Of a stretch of 57,543 nucleotides of DNA, positions 27,376-37,695 are shown one piece after another. Within the stretch, counting starts at the first letter, position 1; each line of letters opens with the position of its first letter. Origin of the DNA: an uncultured Lachnoclostridium sp. (GTDB lineage: Bacteria; Bacillota; Clostridia; Lachnospirales; Lachnospiraceae); NCBI GenBank assembly GCA_946499505.1, contig CAMMSL010000017.1:1-57543 (forward strand), given 5' to 3'. The translations under genes and the position numbers were made by a program. The notes below the pieces were generated by a model. That model was not told where the DNA came from, did not search any database, and saw only the letters and a program-made list of their open reading frames with translations.

Positions 27376-28083
27376 TCAGACACCTTGTCCAATGCTTATA
27401 GTCAAAAAGTAAACATTTTGAGCACCTGCTTTTTTGAGCATTTTTGCCGCCCGCTCCAGGGTTGCTCCAGTCGTATAGATATCATCTATAAGAGCTACGT
27501 TTTTCCGGGGATTCCACGCGCCGGATACTGCGAAAGCGCCCTTGAGATTTGCCTGCCGTTCCCTTTTCCCCAGACTTTTCTGCGGGGATGTCTTTTTCAC
27601 CCGGAACAGCACGTCTGTACGTACAGGTATGCCGGTTGCGGCACCAAGTTCACGGGCCAGGATTTCCGCCTGGTTAAATCCCCGTTTTCTTCTTCGCGAA
27701 CGGTGCAGCGGCACCGGTATGATCTCATCAATCTGCCAGAGCCGGAGTTGGTCCGCATAGCGCCCGGCCAGTTCCCTCGCAAATATCTTTCCGAAATTTC
27801 GTCTGTTATGATATTTAAATCTGTACAGTGCGCCTGCCACGGGTTCTCTGTGCAGCCAGAGATTTCGGCCGCAGGTTATGTAAGATTTCCGGCCGCTGCA
27901 GTCCTCGCAGAACTCCCGTGAATCATCTCTCACCGGCTTTCCGCATCTCATACAGCGCGGTCCGCTGATATAGACAGCCTTTGCCCTGCATCTGTCACAA
28001 ATCCCGTCTGGTGATATTCGTCCGCAGAACGGGCATACCGGCGGATAGAGCAGATTGAGTATCTCTTCTGCCGCTCTGCTCAG
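27376..28083 (-). CDS. comF: ComF-family amidophosphoribosyltransferase-like protein, CTG start proposed
   Basis: A ComF homologue, a phosphoribosyltransferase-fold protein linked to DNA uptake and helicase-associated functions. The full product of 235 residues has an N-terminal zinc ribbon (CPFCGRISPDGICDRC followed by CMRCGKP) and the PRPP-binding motif VALIDDIYTTGATL near the C-terminus, plus IIPVPLHRSRRRKRGFNQAE. No ATG, GTG or TTG precedes the zinc ribbon in frame. The only ATG, at 27951, would cut the ribbon in half. A CTG at 28083 overlaps the recD2 stop (CTGA), has AGGG six bases upstream and gives a normal-length protein. Confidence 0.8.
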   Translation of the reverse strand: MSRAAEEILNLLYPPVCPFCGRISPDGICDRCRAKAVYISGPRCMRCGKPVRDDSREFCEDCSGRKSYITCGRNLWLHREPVAGALYRFKYHNRRNFGKIFARELAGRYADQLRLWQIDEIIPVPLHRSRRRKRGFNQAEILARELGAATGIPVRTDVLFRVKKTSPQKSLGKRERQANLKGAFAVSGAWNPRKNVALIDDIYTTGATLERAAKMLKKAGAQNVYFLTISIGQGV

Positions 28084-30302
28084 GAAATACCCTGATACTC
28101 TCTGATCCGTTCGGCGAGACTTGTATATCTTTCCTGTTCGTTTTTGTTTTGTATCATTTCCTGAAATACTGTATCACTCCCCACGATCGTAAGGCATTTT
28201 TTTGCTCTGGTAACCGCTGTATACAAAAGATTCCTCGTATAGAGGAGTCTTGGTCCTGGCAGTAACGGGATGATGACAGCCGGATACTCGCTCCCCTGGG
28301 ATTTGTGCACTGTAATAGCATAGGCAAGTTCCAGTTCCTCTGTCATGTCGTATCCGTATTTTACTTTTCTCGCCTCGTCGAACTCCACTTCGATTGTCTC
28401 TGTATAATCATTGATCTCTGTGATCACACCCATATCCCCATTGAAGATTCCGGTACCACTGTCCACAGTCAATCCAAACTTTGTCGTTATCTCCCATTCA
28501 AGCTGGTAGTTATTCTTGATCTGCATCACTTTATCGCCTTCCCGGAAGAGTCGCCCGTTGATTTCCTTTTCATTCTTCTTCGGATCTTCGGGATTCAGAT
28601 ATCTCTGCAGGATCGTATTCAGTCGTTCCACACCCAGAAGTCCCTTTCTTGTCGGCGTCATGACCTGTATCTCATTCGGAGCCGCCTGCACATACTTCGG
28701 CAGCTTCTTCTGGATCAGCATGATCGTGATCCCGATGATCGTATCTGCATCCTGACGCTTCAGGAAAAAGAAATCCCTGCTTTTATTGTCAAGGATGACT
28801 GGTTCCCCTGCATTGATCTTATGGGCATTGACCACGATATCGCTTTCTCCGGCCTGACGAAAGATCCTGGTCAATGTAACGACAGAAAATTTTTCCGATG
28901 CAATAATGTCTTTTAACACGCTGCCCGGACCTACAGACGGAAGCTGGTCCACATCTCCCACCAGAATCAGGCGGGTCCCCGGAACAACCGCGCACAGAAG
29001 CGCATGCATCAGCGGAAGATCCACCATGGACATCTCATCGATAATGATCACATCCGCTTCCAGCGGATTCTGACGATTTCTCAGAAAACCGCCCACACTA
29101 TCTTCTTCTTCAGGATTGACATTTACTTCCAGCAGTCGGTGGATCGTCTGTGCTTCATATCCGGTAGCCTCTGTCATTCGTTTAGCCGCACGTCCGGTAG
29201 GTGCAGCCAGAAGAATACTCATTCCTTCGCTGTCAAAAAAACGGATCATCGTGTTGATCGTCGTCGTCTTTCCTGTTCCCGGTCCTCCGGTCAGAATAAG
29301 AAGGCCATGTTTAATAGACTCGATCACGGCCCTGTGCTGCATGGGATCCAGTTCAATCTGTTCCGCCTGTTCCACTTTGGAAAGCCGTCGTTCCATCATA
29401 TCTTCCGGCATCTCACAGTTGATATCCAGATCATGGAGCATCTTTGCGGTATTAAGTTCCAGATAATAATAGTGAGACGGATAGATCCTTATCTCTCCGT
29501 TTTCTTCTTTCATTACCGTTTTTTTCTCTATGCACAGATCCATGATATGTTTCTCTATGTTGTGGATTTCCACCCCCAGAAGCGCGCCTGCTCTCTTCAT
29601 CAAAAGATCCTGAGGCAGGTATACATGCCCCTCGCTGACCGCCTGCTGTAATGTGTAAAATAATCCGCTTTTGATCCGGTAATCAGAATCGGTATGTATT
29701 CCGATGCGGGCTGCGATCTCATCCGCAGTCTTGAATCCGACGCCCTCGATATTATCAGCAAGCTGGTAAGGGTTCTCTTCCAGAACTTTGTATACACGCA
29801 TACCATAATACTGATAGATCTTTGCCGCCAGTTTCGTGGAAATCCCATATTTCTGGAGATAGATCATGGCTTTACGCATATCCTTCTTTTCTTCCATCTG
29901 CGCTGCGATTTCTCTGGCTTTCCGTTCACTGATCCCCTTGATCTCAGCCAGTCTCTCCGGCTCTTCCTCGATGATCCGGAACGTGTCTTTTTTAAATTTC
30001 TTCACGATCCTCCCTGCCAGAGCAGCTCCCACGCCTTTGATTGCTCCGGATCCCAGATATCGCTCAATGGATACAAGATCTTCCGGCTCTTTCACGATGT
30101 GAGACACAACCTTCAGCTGTGTGCCGTATACATTATGATTCACATATTCCCCGGTCAGCTCAAGCATTTCCCCTTCATTGATAAAGTTAAAATTTCCCAC
30201 ACAGGTCACTTCTCCATCGTCATTTTCCAGGTGAAAAACCGTATAACCATTTTCCTCATTGCGGAACACAATATGCTCCACATAGCCTGTAACTGTTTCC
30301 AA
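28080..30302 (-). CDS. recD2: RecD2-type ATP-dependent DNA helicase
   Basis: A superfamily 1B 5'-3' helicase of 740 residues. After an N-terminal OB-like domain and helix-hairpin-helix repeats (IKGVGAALAGRIV, IKGISERKAREIA) come Walker A LTGGPGTGKTTT, Walker B VIIIDEMSMVD, LVGDVDQLPSVGPG and the C-terminal motif AYAITVHKSQGSEYPAVI. The open frame extends to 30389, but the usual beginning of the family corresponds to a TTG at 30302 that has AAGGA seven bases upstream. Upstream ATG 30338 lacks such a site. It is coupled to comF downstream. Confidence 0.93.
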   Translation of the reverse strand: METVTGYVEHIVFRNEENGYTVFHLENDDGEVTCVGNFNFINEGEMLELTGEYVNHNVYGTQLKVVSHIVKEPEDLVSIERYLGSGAIKGVGAALAGRIVKKFKKDTFRIIEEEPERLAEIKGISERKAREIAAQMEEKKDMRKAMIYLQKYGISTKLAAKIYQYYGMRVYKVLEENPYQLADNIEGVGFKTADEIAARIGIHTDSDYRIKSGLFYTLQQAVSEGHVYLPQDLLMKRAGALLGVEIHNIEKHIMDLCIEKKTVMKEENGEIRIYPSHYYYLELNTAKMLHDLDINCEMPEDMMERRLSKVEQAEQIELDPMQHRAVIESIKHGLLILTGGPGTGKTTTINTMIRFFDSEGMSILLAAPTGRAAKRMTEATGYEAQTIHRLLEVNVNPEEEDSVGGFLRNRQNPLEADVIIIDEMSMVDLPLMHALLCAVVPGTRLILVGDVDQLPSVGPGSVLKDIIASEKFSVVTLTRIFRQAGESDIVVNAHKINAGEPVILDNKSRDFFFLKRQDADTIIGITIMLIQKKLPKYVQAAPNEIQVMTPTRKGLLGVERLNTILQRYLNPEDPKKNEKEINGRLFREGDKVMQIKNNYQLEWEITTKFGLTVDSGTGIFNGDMGVITEINDYTETIEVEFDEARKVKYGYDMTEELELAYAITVHKSQGSEYPAVIIPLLPGPRLLYTRNLLYTAVTRAKKCLTIVGSDTVFQEMIQNKNEQERYTSLAERIREYQGIS

Positions 30303-30439
30303 AATCTTATCCTTTCTCTCAGTACCATACGATCGCATAAGGGAATTTAATTTCCTTATCCGGTCAGCGCGATACCACGGGCGTATCACGCAAGAACAGG
30401 GATGTGCCTTTACTGCTCACATCCCTGCTGAATAACCGT

Positions 30440-31429
30440 TTAGAAATCCTTTCTGCCGCTCATGAATTCTACGAACTCACCTGTACCGATGGCCACGACT
30501 TTCATCGGGTCTTCGGCAGTCATCGTATTGATTCCCGTCTTTTCCTCGATCAGTTCTTCAAGACCGCGCAACAGTGCTCCGCCGCCAGTCAGGACAATTC
30601 CCCGATCCAGAATATCCGCTGACAATTCCGGCGGGGTCTGCTCCAATACGGAGATGACCGCTTCGACGATCTGGCTGGTGGCCTCCCTCAAGGCCTCCTC
30701 TGTCTCGGAAGAAGTCACTGTGACAGTCTTTGGCAATCCGGTCACCAGATTTCTTCCTCTCACTTCTATCGTCTCCTCCTCAACAAGAGGATACGTAGTA
30801 CCGATCTTTATCTTGATATCCTCTGCGGTCCTCTCACCGATCAGAAGATTATGTTTCTTACGCATGTAGCGGACGATTGCCTCGTCAAAATCATCTCCCG
30901 CAACCTTGATGGATGTATTCACCACCGTACCGCCCAGAGAAATAACGGCAATATCCGAGGTTCCGCCACCGATATCTACTATCATATTCCCGCACGGTTT
31001 TGCAATGTCGATCCCGGCGCCGATCGCTGCAGCAACCGGTTCCTCGATCAAATGTACTTCTCTTGCTCCCGCTGCAAATGTTGCTTCTTCCACAGCTTTC
31101 TTCTCAACCTCGGTCACACCACTGGGTACGCAGATACTGATCCGTGGCTTCTTAAACGTACGTCTTCCCAGGGCCTTCTGTACAAAATATTTGATCATTT
31201 TCTCGGTCACTGTATAATCCGAAATTACCCCCTGACGCAGCGGCCTTACCGCCACAATATTTCCAGGAGTTCTTCCAAGCATCAGGCGGGCTTCCTCGCC
31301 GATTGCCTTTATCTCATTTGTATCTCTGTCAAACGCAACGACAGAGGGCTCTTTGAGTACAACGCCCTTGCCGTGGACATATACCAGCACACTGGCAGTT
31401 CCGAGATCGATCCCGATATCTACTGACAT
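30440..31429 (-). CDS. mreB: MreB/Mbl-family rod-shape actin homologue
   Basis: A 329-residue bacterial actin that forms membrane-associated filaments directing lateral wall synthesis. Visible motifs: phosphate 1 DIGIDLGTASVLVYV, phosphate 2 MIVDIGGGTSDIAVISLGG and adenosine motif GIVLTGGGALLRGLEELI. It starts at ATG 31429 with AAGGGAG upstream; the 26-residue extension of the open frame is not part of the protein. No mreC or mreD follows, which suggests an Mbl-like stand-alone gene. The leader of nearly 200 bases contains two hairpins. Confidence 0.93.
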   Translation of the reverse strand: MSVDIGIDLGTASVLVYVHGKGVVLKEPSVVAFDRDTNEIKAIGEEARLMLGRTPGNIVAVRPLRQGVISDYTVTEKMIKYFVQKALGRRTFKKPRISICVPSGVTEVEKKAVEEATFAAGAREVHLIEEPVAAAIGAGIDIAKPCGNMIVDIGGGTSDIAVISLGGTVVNTSIKVAGDDFDEAIVRYMRKKHNLLIGERTAEDIKIKIGTTYPLVEEETIEVRGRNLVTGLPKTVTVTSSETEEALREATSQIVEAVISVLEQTPPELSADILDRGIVLTGGGALLRGLEELIEEKTGINTMTAEDPMKVVAIGTGEFVEFMSGRKDF

Positions 31430-31635
31430 ATTCAATTCTCCCTTCCAAATCTTTATACTCTTTCCCGCGAAACCGCTCTGCACAGTATTATCTCTACATA
31501 AAATCATCTGTAGAGACTATTCGATACCGCACAGGCTTCCTGTATCTTACTCCCTGTCGGGTTCCTCTTAGAATTATCTGTAACACGGAATACAGGCAGG
31601 TTCCCTCCTCCTGCCTGTCCGCAATATTCAGTATA
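31430..31635 (-). promoter_or_regulatory. Long structured leader of the mreB-type gene
   Basis: About 200 bases between the promoter and the start codon. Two perfect inverted repeats are present: nine-base stem 31592-31600 with 31610-31618 near the expected 5' end, and eight-base stem 31491-31498 with 31509-31516. Neither is followed by a T-run, so they do not look like terminators. A role in stability or translation control is possible. Confidence 0.4.
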
Positions 31636-31658
31636 ATAGACTTTCAAAAAAATGGAAA
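31630..31658 (-). promoter_or_regulatory. Predicted promoter upstream of the mreB-type gene
   Basis: TTTCCA, 17 bases, TATACT on the minus strand, just after the uvrA stop codon. The -35 is weak and the -10 good. Confidence 0.45.
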
Positions 31659-31673
31659 GCCCTTTTTCGGATT

Positions 31674-34520
31674 TTATTTTCTTTTCAGCATTTCATCTAT
31701 ATATTTCCCTGTATAGGACTTTTCATTCGCCGCCACTTCTTCGGGTGTGCCGCAGGCAACAACAGTTCCTCCCCGGTCTCCGCCCTCAGGCCCGATATCA
31801 ATAATATAATCCGCCGTCTTGATCACATCCAGATTATGTTCGATGACGATCACCGTATTGCCGTCGCCCGAAAGCCTGCGCAGTATTTCTGTCAGTTTAT
31901 GAACATCGGCAAAATGAAGTCCTGTGGTAGGCTCATCCAGAATATAGACTGTCTTGCCTGTACTTCGCTTGCTCAATTCCGCCGCCAGTTTGATCCTCTG
32001 TGCCTCTCCTCCCGAGAGTTCTGTAGAAGGCTGTCCCAGACGGATATAGGACAGGCCGACATCATAGAGCGTCTGCATTTTCCTGCGGATACTGGGCACA
32101 TGGTCAAAGAACTCAAGCGCCTCTTCTACTGTCATATTGAGCACATCATAGATGGATTTTCCTTTGTACTTGACCTCCAGCGTTTCACGGTTGTAACGCT
32201 TTCCGCCGCACACTTCACACGGCACATAAACATCCGGCAGAAAATGCATCTCGATTTTCAGGATACCGTCGCCGGCGCACGCTTCGCACCGTCCGCCTTT
32301 TACGTTAAAGCTGAACCTGCCCTTCTTATATCCCCTCGCCTTGGCATCCGGCGTTGCGGCAAAGAGATCCCGGATCAGATCAAACACGCCGGTATACGTC
32401 GCCGGATTGGATCTGGGCGTGCGTCCGATGGGCGACTGATCAATGTTGATCACCTTGTCCACCTTATCAAGCCCCTCGATTTTCCTGTGTTTTCCCGGGA
32501 TCGTCCGCGCGTGGTTGAGATCTCTGGCCAGCCTTTTGTAGAGGATCTCATTTACAAGTGAACTCTTTCCGGAACCGGATACACCGGTTACACATGTCAT
32601 CACGCCAAGAGGAAATGCCACATCAATATTTTTCAGATTATTTTCTCTTGCTCCGATTACTTTCAGCCATCCCGCCGGCTTCTTTCTCTCGTCAGGCACC
32701 GGAATTTTGATTTTTCCGGAAAGGTATGCTCCTGTCACGGACTTCTCGTTTTTCATGATTTCCTGTGCCGTACCCACAGCCACCACTTCGCCGCCGTGCT
32801 CTCCTGCTCCCGGTCCGATATCTACTATATAATCTGCAGCCAGCATCGTGTCCTCGTCATGTTCCACCACGATCAGCGAATTTCCCAGATCTCTTAAATG
32901 TTTGAGCGTAGCCAGCAGCTTATCATTATCCCTCTGATGAAGTCCGATACTCGGCTCATCCAGAATATACGCCACGCCTACCAGCCCGGAGCCGATCTGT
33001 GTGGCAAGGCGGATACGCTGCGCCTCGCCGCCTGATAAAGTTCCCGTGGCGCGCGCCAGTGTAAGGTAATCCAGACCTACATCCATCAGGAACTGGATCC
33101 TTGCCCGTATTTCTTTTAAGATCTGCCCGCCGATCAGCATCTGTGTATCATTCAGTTTCAGATCTTTTAAAAACTGCTGCAGCTTCTCGATCGAAAGAGC
33201 TGTCACTTCGGCAATATTTTTGTCTCCCACAGTTACCGCAAGGGCTCCCGGCTTCAGCCTCTGGCCTTTGCAGGCAGAACATGGAGTAATGTTCATAAAT
33301 GTCTCATACTCTGCCTTCATTGTCTCCGAACCGGTTTCCCGGTATCTGCGCTCCACATTTTTGATCAGTCCTTCAAAAGCGACATCATAGACGCCTTCGC
33401 CCCGTTGTCCTTTGTAAAATACTTTTACACTCTTTCCATTTGTACCGTGTATAAGGATATCATGTATTTTCTTCGGGTATTTTTCAAACGGTGTATCCAG
33501 ATCAAAATGATACTCTTTGCAGAGCGCGTCCAGTATCGCCCGTGTAAAACTGGACTTGTCCGTACAGGACTGCCATCCCAGAACGGCAATTGCGCCTTCA
33601 TTAATAGAAAGGGACGGATCCGGGATCATCAGTTCCTCCGCGAACTCCATCTTGTACCCGAGTCCGAAACACTCCGGACAGGCTCCGAACGGATTATTGA
33701 AAGAAAAGCTCCGCGGTTCAATCTCCTCAATACTGATCCCGCAGTCCGGACAGGAAAAGCTCTGACTGAAATTCATTGGTTCCCCGTCGATCACATCTAC
33801 TATCAACAGCCCCTCAGCCAGATGGAGCACGCTCTCCACGGAATCTGTCAGACGTTTCTCAATTCCCGGGCGCACGATCAGACGGTCTACGATTATCTCG
33901 ATATTGTGCTTAATATTTTTATCAAGCGAGATGTCCTCAGACAGCTCGTACATATTTCCGTCTATGCGCACCCGGACATAGCCGCTTTTCTTTGCGCGCT
34001 CCAAAAGCTTGGCGTGTGTTCCCTTGCGCCCGCGCACCACAGGCGCCAGCAGCTGGATCCTCGTCCGCTCCGGCAGCGCCATGATCTGGTCTACCATCTG
34101 GTCTACAGTCTGCTTGGCAATCTCCCTGCCGCACTTCGGACAGTGAGGGATGCCAACTCTGGCGTATAGGAGTCGGAAATAGTCATAGATCTCCGTCACG
34201 GTTCCCACGGTAGAACGGGGATTGTGGTTTGTCGATTTCTGATCGATGGAGATAGCCGGCGACAGTCCTTCGATACTCTCAACATCCGGTTTCTCCATCT
34301 GTCCAAGGAACTGCCGGGCGTAGGAGGACAGCGATTCCATGTAGCGTCTCTGCCCTTCCGCGTAGATCGTGTCAAAGGCCAGAGATGATTTTCCAGAACC
34401 GCTTAATCCCGTCAGTACGACCAGCTCGTTACGCGGGATATCCACATCTATATTTTTCAGATTATTCTCATTTGCACCCCGGATCCTGATATATTTCCGG
34501 GCATCCATCTTTGTTCCCAT
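31674..34520 (-). CDS. uvrA: Excinuclease ABC subunit A
   Basis: The damage-recognition ATPase of nucleotide excision repair, 948 residues. Both ABC modules are complete: Walker [21 protein letters not shown] and [15 protein letters not shown], signatures [13 protein letters not shown] and [13 protein letters not shown], and zinc-binding CxxC pairs (CPKCGREI..., [16 protein letters not shown]). The start at 34520 is uncertain, because a second ATG at 34508 fits a short GGGA site. It follows uvrB by 105 bases on the same strand, so the two probably form one SOS-type operon whose ordinary promoter would lie before uvrB. Confidence 0.97.
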   Translation of the reverse strand: MGTKMDARKYIRIRGANENNLKNIDVDIPRNELVVLTGLSGSGKSSLAFDTIYAEGQRRYMESLSSYARQFLGQMEKPDVESIEGLSPAISIDQKSTNHNPRSTVGTVTEIYDYFRLLYARVGIPHCPKCGREIAKQTVDQMVDQIMALPERTRIQLLAPVVRGRKGTHAKLLERAKKSGYVRVRIDGNMYELSEDISLDKNIKHNIEIIVDRLIVRPGIEKRLTDSVESVLHLAEGLLIVDVIDGEPMNFSQSFSCPDCGISIEEIEPRSFSFNNPFGACPECFGLGYKMEFAEELMIPDPSLSINEGAIAVLGWQSCTDKSSFTRAILDALCKEYHFDLDTPFEKYPKKIHDILIHGTNGKSVKVFYKGQRGEGVYDVAFEGLIKNVERRYRETGSETMKAEYETFMNITPCSACKGQRLKPGALAVTVGDKNIAEVTALSIEKLQQFLKDLKLNDTQMLIGGQILKEIRARIQFLMDVGLDYLTLARATGTLSGGEAQRIRLATQIGSGLVGVAYILDEPSIGLHQRDNDKLLATLKHLRDLGNSLIVVEHDEDTMLAADYIVDIGPGAGEHGGEVVAVGTAQEIMKNEKSVTGAYLSGKIKIPVPDERKKPAGWLKVIGARENNLKNIDVAFPLGVMTCVTGVSGSGKSSLVNEILYKRLARDLNHARTIPGKHRKIEGLDKVDKVINIDQSPIGRTPRSNPATYTGVFDLIRDLFAATPDAKARGYKKGRFSFNVKGGRCEACAGDGILKIEMHFLPDVYVPCEVCGGKRYNRETLEVKYKGKSIYDVLNMTVEEALEFFDHVPSIRRKMQTLYDVGLSYIRLGQPSTELSGGEAQRIKLAAELSKRSTGKTVYILDEPTTGLHFADVHKLTEILRRLSGDGNTVIVIEHNLDVIKTADYIIDIGPEGGDRGGTVVACGTPEEVAANEKSYTGKYIDEMLKRK

Positions 34521-34625
34521 GTATCTTTATCATTTCCTTCCTGTATATCATTTATCATAACAATTCAGCGTGATCAGCAATGCTCACGGCGTTACGGCTT
34601 TACCGATGACGCAGGCCAAGCTGTT

Positions 34626-36611
34626 TTATTCCATATCGTTGAGCATCTTCTTCAGATCGACCAGCTTATCACGCAGCTCTGCCGCAGCCTCGAAATTCAG
34701 CTCCGCCGCGGCTTTCTTCATCTGTTTTGTCATATCTTTGATTAGTTTTTCCAATTCTTTTGCGCTCATGGATTCCGGATCTTTCTCCATGCGCAGCTCT
34801 TCCGCCGCGACTTTCTTTGATATACTGATCAGATCGCGCACGGATTTCTTGATCGTCTGCGGAGTAATACCGTGTTCTTCATTATATTTCATCTGAATCT
34901 CACGGCGGCGCCTCGTCTCATCAATGGCCATCTGCATAGAGTCCGTGATCGTATCCGCATACATGATAACATGCCCCTCTGCATTTCGCGCGGCACGCCC
35001 GATCGTCTGGATCAGGGATGTCTCCGAACGCAGGAAGCCTTCTTTGTCCGCATCAAGGATCGCCACAAGTGTGATCTCCGGGATATCAAGCCCCTCACGA
35101 AGAAGGTTGATCCCCACAAGCACATCAAATACATCCAGACGCATATCGCGGATAATCTCTGTACGTTCCAGTGTATCCACATCGGAATGCAAATATTTCA
35201 CCCGGATGCCCACTTCACGCATATAATCCGTAAGATCCTCTGCCATGCGCTTTGTCAGTGTTGTAACAAGAACTTTATTTTTCTTGGAGACCTCTTTGTT
35301 GATCTCGCCGATCAGATCATCGATCTGTCCCTCGACCGGACGTACAGACACCTCCGGATCGAGAAGCCCTGTCGGCCGGATCACCTGCTCTGCCCGCAGG
35401 AGTTCGTGTTCTTCCTCATACGGTCCCGGCGTAGCCGATACAAACAGGACCTGATTAATCTTACTCTCAAATTCTTCAAAATTCAAGGGACGGTTATCCT
35501 TCGCGGAAGGCAGACGGAACCCGTAATCCACCAGCGTGCTCTTTCTCGACTGGTCACCGTGGTACATGCCTCCGATCTGAGGGATCGTCTTGTGGGACTC
35601 ATCGATCATCATAATGAAATCATCCGGGAAATAATCAATCAGTGTATACGGCGGCTGTCCCGGCGCAAGCCCTGCCAGATGGCGGGAATAATTCTCGATT
35701 CCCGAGCAGAATCCCGTCTCTTTGAGCATCTCGATATCAAAATTTGTCCGTTCTGCAATACGCTGTGCTTCCAGAAGCTTGTCCTGCCGCTTGAATTCTT
35801 TCACGCGCTCGTCCAGCTCTTCCTCGATATCATGTACTGCCCTCTTTATATTCTCTTTATCCACAACATAATGGGAAGCAGGGAAGATTGCCACATGCTT
35901 TAATTCATCCTTTACTTCTCCTGTCAGAATATCAATCTCCGTGATCCGGTCCACCTCATCGCCGAAGAATTCGATCCGGATCGCCGTCTCACTCTCATAT
36001 GCCGGTATAATCTCCAGCACGTCGCCGCGCACGCGGAACGTACCGCGGTGAAAATCCATATCATTTCTGTCGTACTGGATCTCGATCAGTTTCGCCATCA
36101 CTTCATCCCTGTCTTTTATCATGCCCGGGCGCAGGGAAATCACCATGTTCTGATAGTCCACCGGGTTACCCAGGCCATAGATACAGGATACACTGGCAAC
36201 GATGATCACATCCCGCCGTTCCGTCAGCGCCATGGTGGCGGAAAGACGGAGCTTGTCTATCTCGTCGTTGATCGATGAATCCTTGGCAATGTAAGTGTCC
36301 GAGGATGGGACGTAGGCCTCCGGCTGGTAGTAGTCGTAGTAACTGACAAAGTACTCTACGGCATTGTTCGGGAAGAATTCTTTGAACTCGCCATAAAGCT
36401 GCGCCGCCAGAGTCTTATTGTGCGCGATGATCAATGTTGGTTTATTTAATTGCTGGATGACATTTGCCATCGTGAAGGTTTTACCTGAGCCGGTGACGCC
36501 GAGAAGGGTTTGGCACTGATTTCCTTCTTGAAAGCCTTTGACCAGCTGCTCGATAGCCTGGGGCTGGTCGCCGGTGGGTTTGTATTCTGATACTAATTCA
36601 AAGTGATCCAT
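34626..36611 (-). CDS. uvrB: Excinuclease ABC subunit B
   Basis: The 661-residue helicase-like subunit that loads on damaged DNA and recruits UvrC. Complete: Walker A GVTGSGKT at residues 38-45, the beta-hairpin region [12 protein letters not shown] starting at residue 91, VILD-type helicase motifs ([24 protein letters not shown]) and a C-terminal UVR motif ([21 protein letters not shown]). The first 89 codons are duplicated with about 9% divergence at 39625-39891, so the 5' end of this working gene may have been delivered with the cassette upstream. Its ribosome site GAGGAG lies in the last codons of the NADAR gene, 9-14 bases before the ATG. Confidence 0.97.
   Translation of the reverse strand: MDHFELVSEYKPTGDQPQAIEQLVKGFQEGNQCQTLLGVTGSGKTFTMANVIQQLNKPTLIIAHNKTLAAQLYGEFKEFFPNNAVEYFVSYYDYYQPEAYVPSSDTYIAKDSSINDEIDKLRLSATMALTERRDVIIVASVSCIYGLGNPVDYQNMVISLRPGMIKDRDEVMAKLIEIQYDRNDMDFHRGTFRVRGDVLEIIPAYESETAIRIEFFGDEVDRITEIDILTGEVKDELKHVAIFPASHYVVDKENIKRAVHDIEEELDERVKEFKRQDKLLEAQRIAERTNFDIEMLKETGFCSGIENYSRHLAGLAPGQPPYTLIDYFPDDFIMMIDESHKTIPQIGGMYHGDQSRKSTLVDYGFRLPSAKDNRPLNFEEFESKINQVLFVSATPGPYEEEHELLRAEQVIRPTGLLDPEVSVRPVEGQIDDLIGEINKEVSKKNKVLVTTLTKRMAEDLTDYMREVGIRVKYLHSDVDTLERTEIIRDMRLDVFDVLVGINLLREGLDIPEITLVAILDADKEGFLRSETSLIQTIGRAARNAEGHVIMYADTITDSMQMAIDETRRRREIQMKYNEEHGITPQTIKKSVRDLISISKKVAAEELRMEKDPESMSAKELEKLIKDMTKQMKKAAAELNFEAAAELRDKLVDLKKMLNDME
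36345..36611 (-). repeat. uvrB 5' segment, copy A (functional gene)
   Basis: These 267 bases (codons 1-89) match 39625-39891. I count about 25 mismatches, nearly all in third codon positions, with only Gln34 changed to Glu in the other copy. Identity stops abruptly after codon 89 and at the start codon. The pair is a direct repeat bracketing the four-gene cassette. Confidence 0.9.
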
Positions 36612-36619
36612 GACTATTC

Positions 36620-37219
36620 TTACTCCTCTTCGTGACAGATTTTCTTCGCATAATCCTGCAATTCAGCTTCTGTATGAAAACCGGCATCTTCCGCTACATC
36701 AGAGAAGGCTTTTTCAACATTCTGAAATGCCATAGTCACTCTATTTTGATGTCTGATATCTTCCCTCACCCGCATCAAAACTTTCCCCAGCAGATTTTGC
36801 CCTTTCCATTTATCAATGCAAAGCCCGTTCTCATCTTTCATAGAAAGACCAATTCCCCAGATTCGATCTTTTACAGCGCATTCCGCGATTGTATCTTCAC
36901 CTGTCTGCTCCAGTTTTTCCGCAAGCTCAGGATTCTGACGGAATTTTTCAAGCAAGCCCCTGTAAACAATTTCTTCTCTCGTCTTTATCCAGACATTATC
37001 ATCAAAATGCCTAACCGTTCTGCCTAATGCTTTTATTTCTGCCACATTATCTGTCTGTAAAATTTTTTTCGCTGTTTCCTGATCTTGAAACAGCAATGCC
37101 TTTTCATGCATCATATACTGCTCCATTGAAGAAAAGGTAACGCCAGCAACTGTAAATTCAGATAAATACCAGTTACTCAAATATCCATTCTCTTCTTCTG
37201 GATTATGAAAACAGATCAT
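36620..37219 (-). CDS. NADAR-domain protein (predicted ADP-ribose glycosidase, possible antitoxin)
   Basis: A 199-residue protein with the NADAR (YbiA/COG3236) pattern: an early [12 protein letters not shown], the [12 protein letters not shown] helix with the conserved Glu and Lys, and the late IWGIGLSM...[15 protein letters not shown] block. NADAR proteins cleave N-glycosidic bonds of ribosylated intermediates, and some remove ADP-ribose from guanine as antitoxins to DarT-type enzymes (established for other members). The gene lies downstream of a DUF3990 predicted ADP-ribosyltransferase with one small gene between, which suggests a toxin-reversal role here (inference). It ends 8 bases before uvrB. 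Confidence 0.85.
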   Translation of the reverse strand: MICFHNPEEENGYLSNWYLSEFTVAGVTFSSMEQYMMHEKALLFQDQETAKKILQTDNVAEIKALGRTVRHFDDNVWIKTREEIVYRGLLEKFRQNPELAEKLEQTGEDTIAECAVKDRIWGIGLSMKDENGLCIDKWKGQNLLGKVLMRVREDIRHQNRVTMAFQNVEKAFSDVAEDAGFHTEAELQDYAKKICHEEE

Positions 37220-37240
37220 ATTTCTTTCCTCCCATAACTA

Positions 37241-37684
37241 TCAGCAGCTTGACGGCACATTAAGTCCACATTGCTCTCCCACTTTACAGACAGCCACCTG
37301 CAGATCAAGATCATGCAGTCCCAGATATCCTTCAAACATAAATTCAACTGGAAGGAGTTTAACAACTTCTTTGCTAGGCATTTTATATATCCATTGAAAC
37401 AATGCATAAAATTGTCCTATCCAATTTGGAGCGAATCCTCCTGCTGTTTTTCCCAGCTTCGGTTCATATTTATCATTTTCCCGGAAGTAAGTATATAACG
37501 TTTCCGCATCCATTGTGCAGACATAAGCCTGTCCTTCATCTATCATTGCCCTTGTATGGCTTTTCATATATGATTCTATAAAATCCGCCACATCAATTCC
37601 GGGACAATGTTCTTCTGCATATTCAAATAATTTTCCTTGATTTTCAACAACTTCTTCCAAGTAGCTTTTACTGAACACTTCCAT
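37241..37684 (-). CDS. Unknown 147-residue protein in the ADP-ribosylation cassette
   Basis: I do not recognise a family. The protein is acidic and largely helical by pattern (SKSYLEEVVENQGKLFEYAEEH), with aromatic-rich segments (NWIGQFYALFQWIYKMPS) and five cysteines, one of them penultimate-but-none from the C-terminal end. It has no signal peptide or membrane helix. It starts 11 bases after the DUF3990 gene and ends 21 bases before the NADAR gene, so the three are almost certainly co-translated. It could be an antitoxin, a specificity partner or a modification target. Confidence 0.7.
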   Translation of the reverse strand: MEVFSKSYLEEVVENQGKLFEYAEEHCPGIDVADFIESYMKSHTRAMIDEGQAYVCTMDAETLYTYFRENDKYEPKLGKTAGGFAPNWIGQFYALFQWIYKMPSKEVVKLLPVEFMFEGYLGLHDLDLQVAVCKVGEQCGLNVPSSC

Positions 37685-37695
37685 GATCTTACCCC

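Noticed and set aside
30397-30427. Ten-base hairpin between the mreB-type gene and recD2 as a terminator
   Set aside because: The stem is perfect, but only TTCTTG follows on the minus strand, so intrinsic termination is doubtful. It may be a processing or attenuation structure.
34872-35903. Open frame of 343 codons on the plus strand
   Set aside because: It is antisense to uvrB, with arginine/histidine/cysteine-rich composition typical of shadow frames. The same applies to the long plus-strand frames inside uvrA, recD2, nrdD and the lysozyme.
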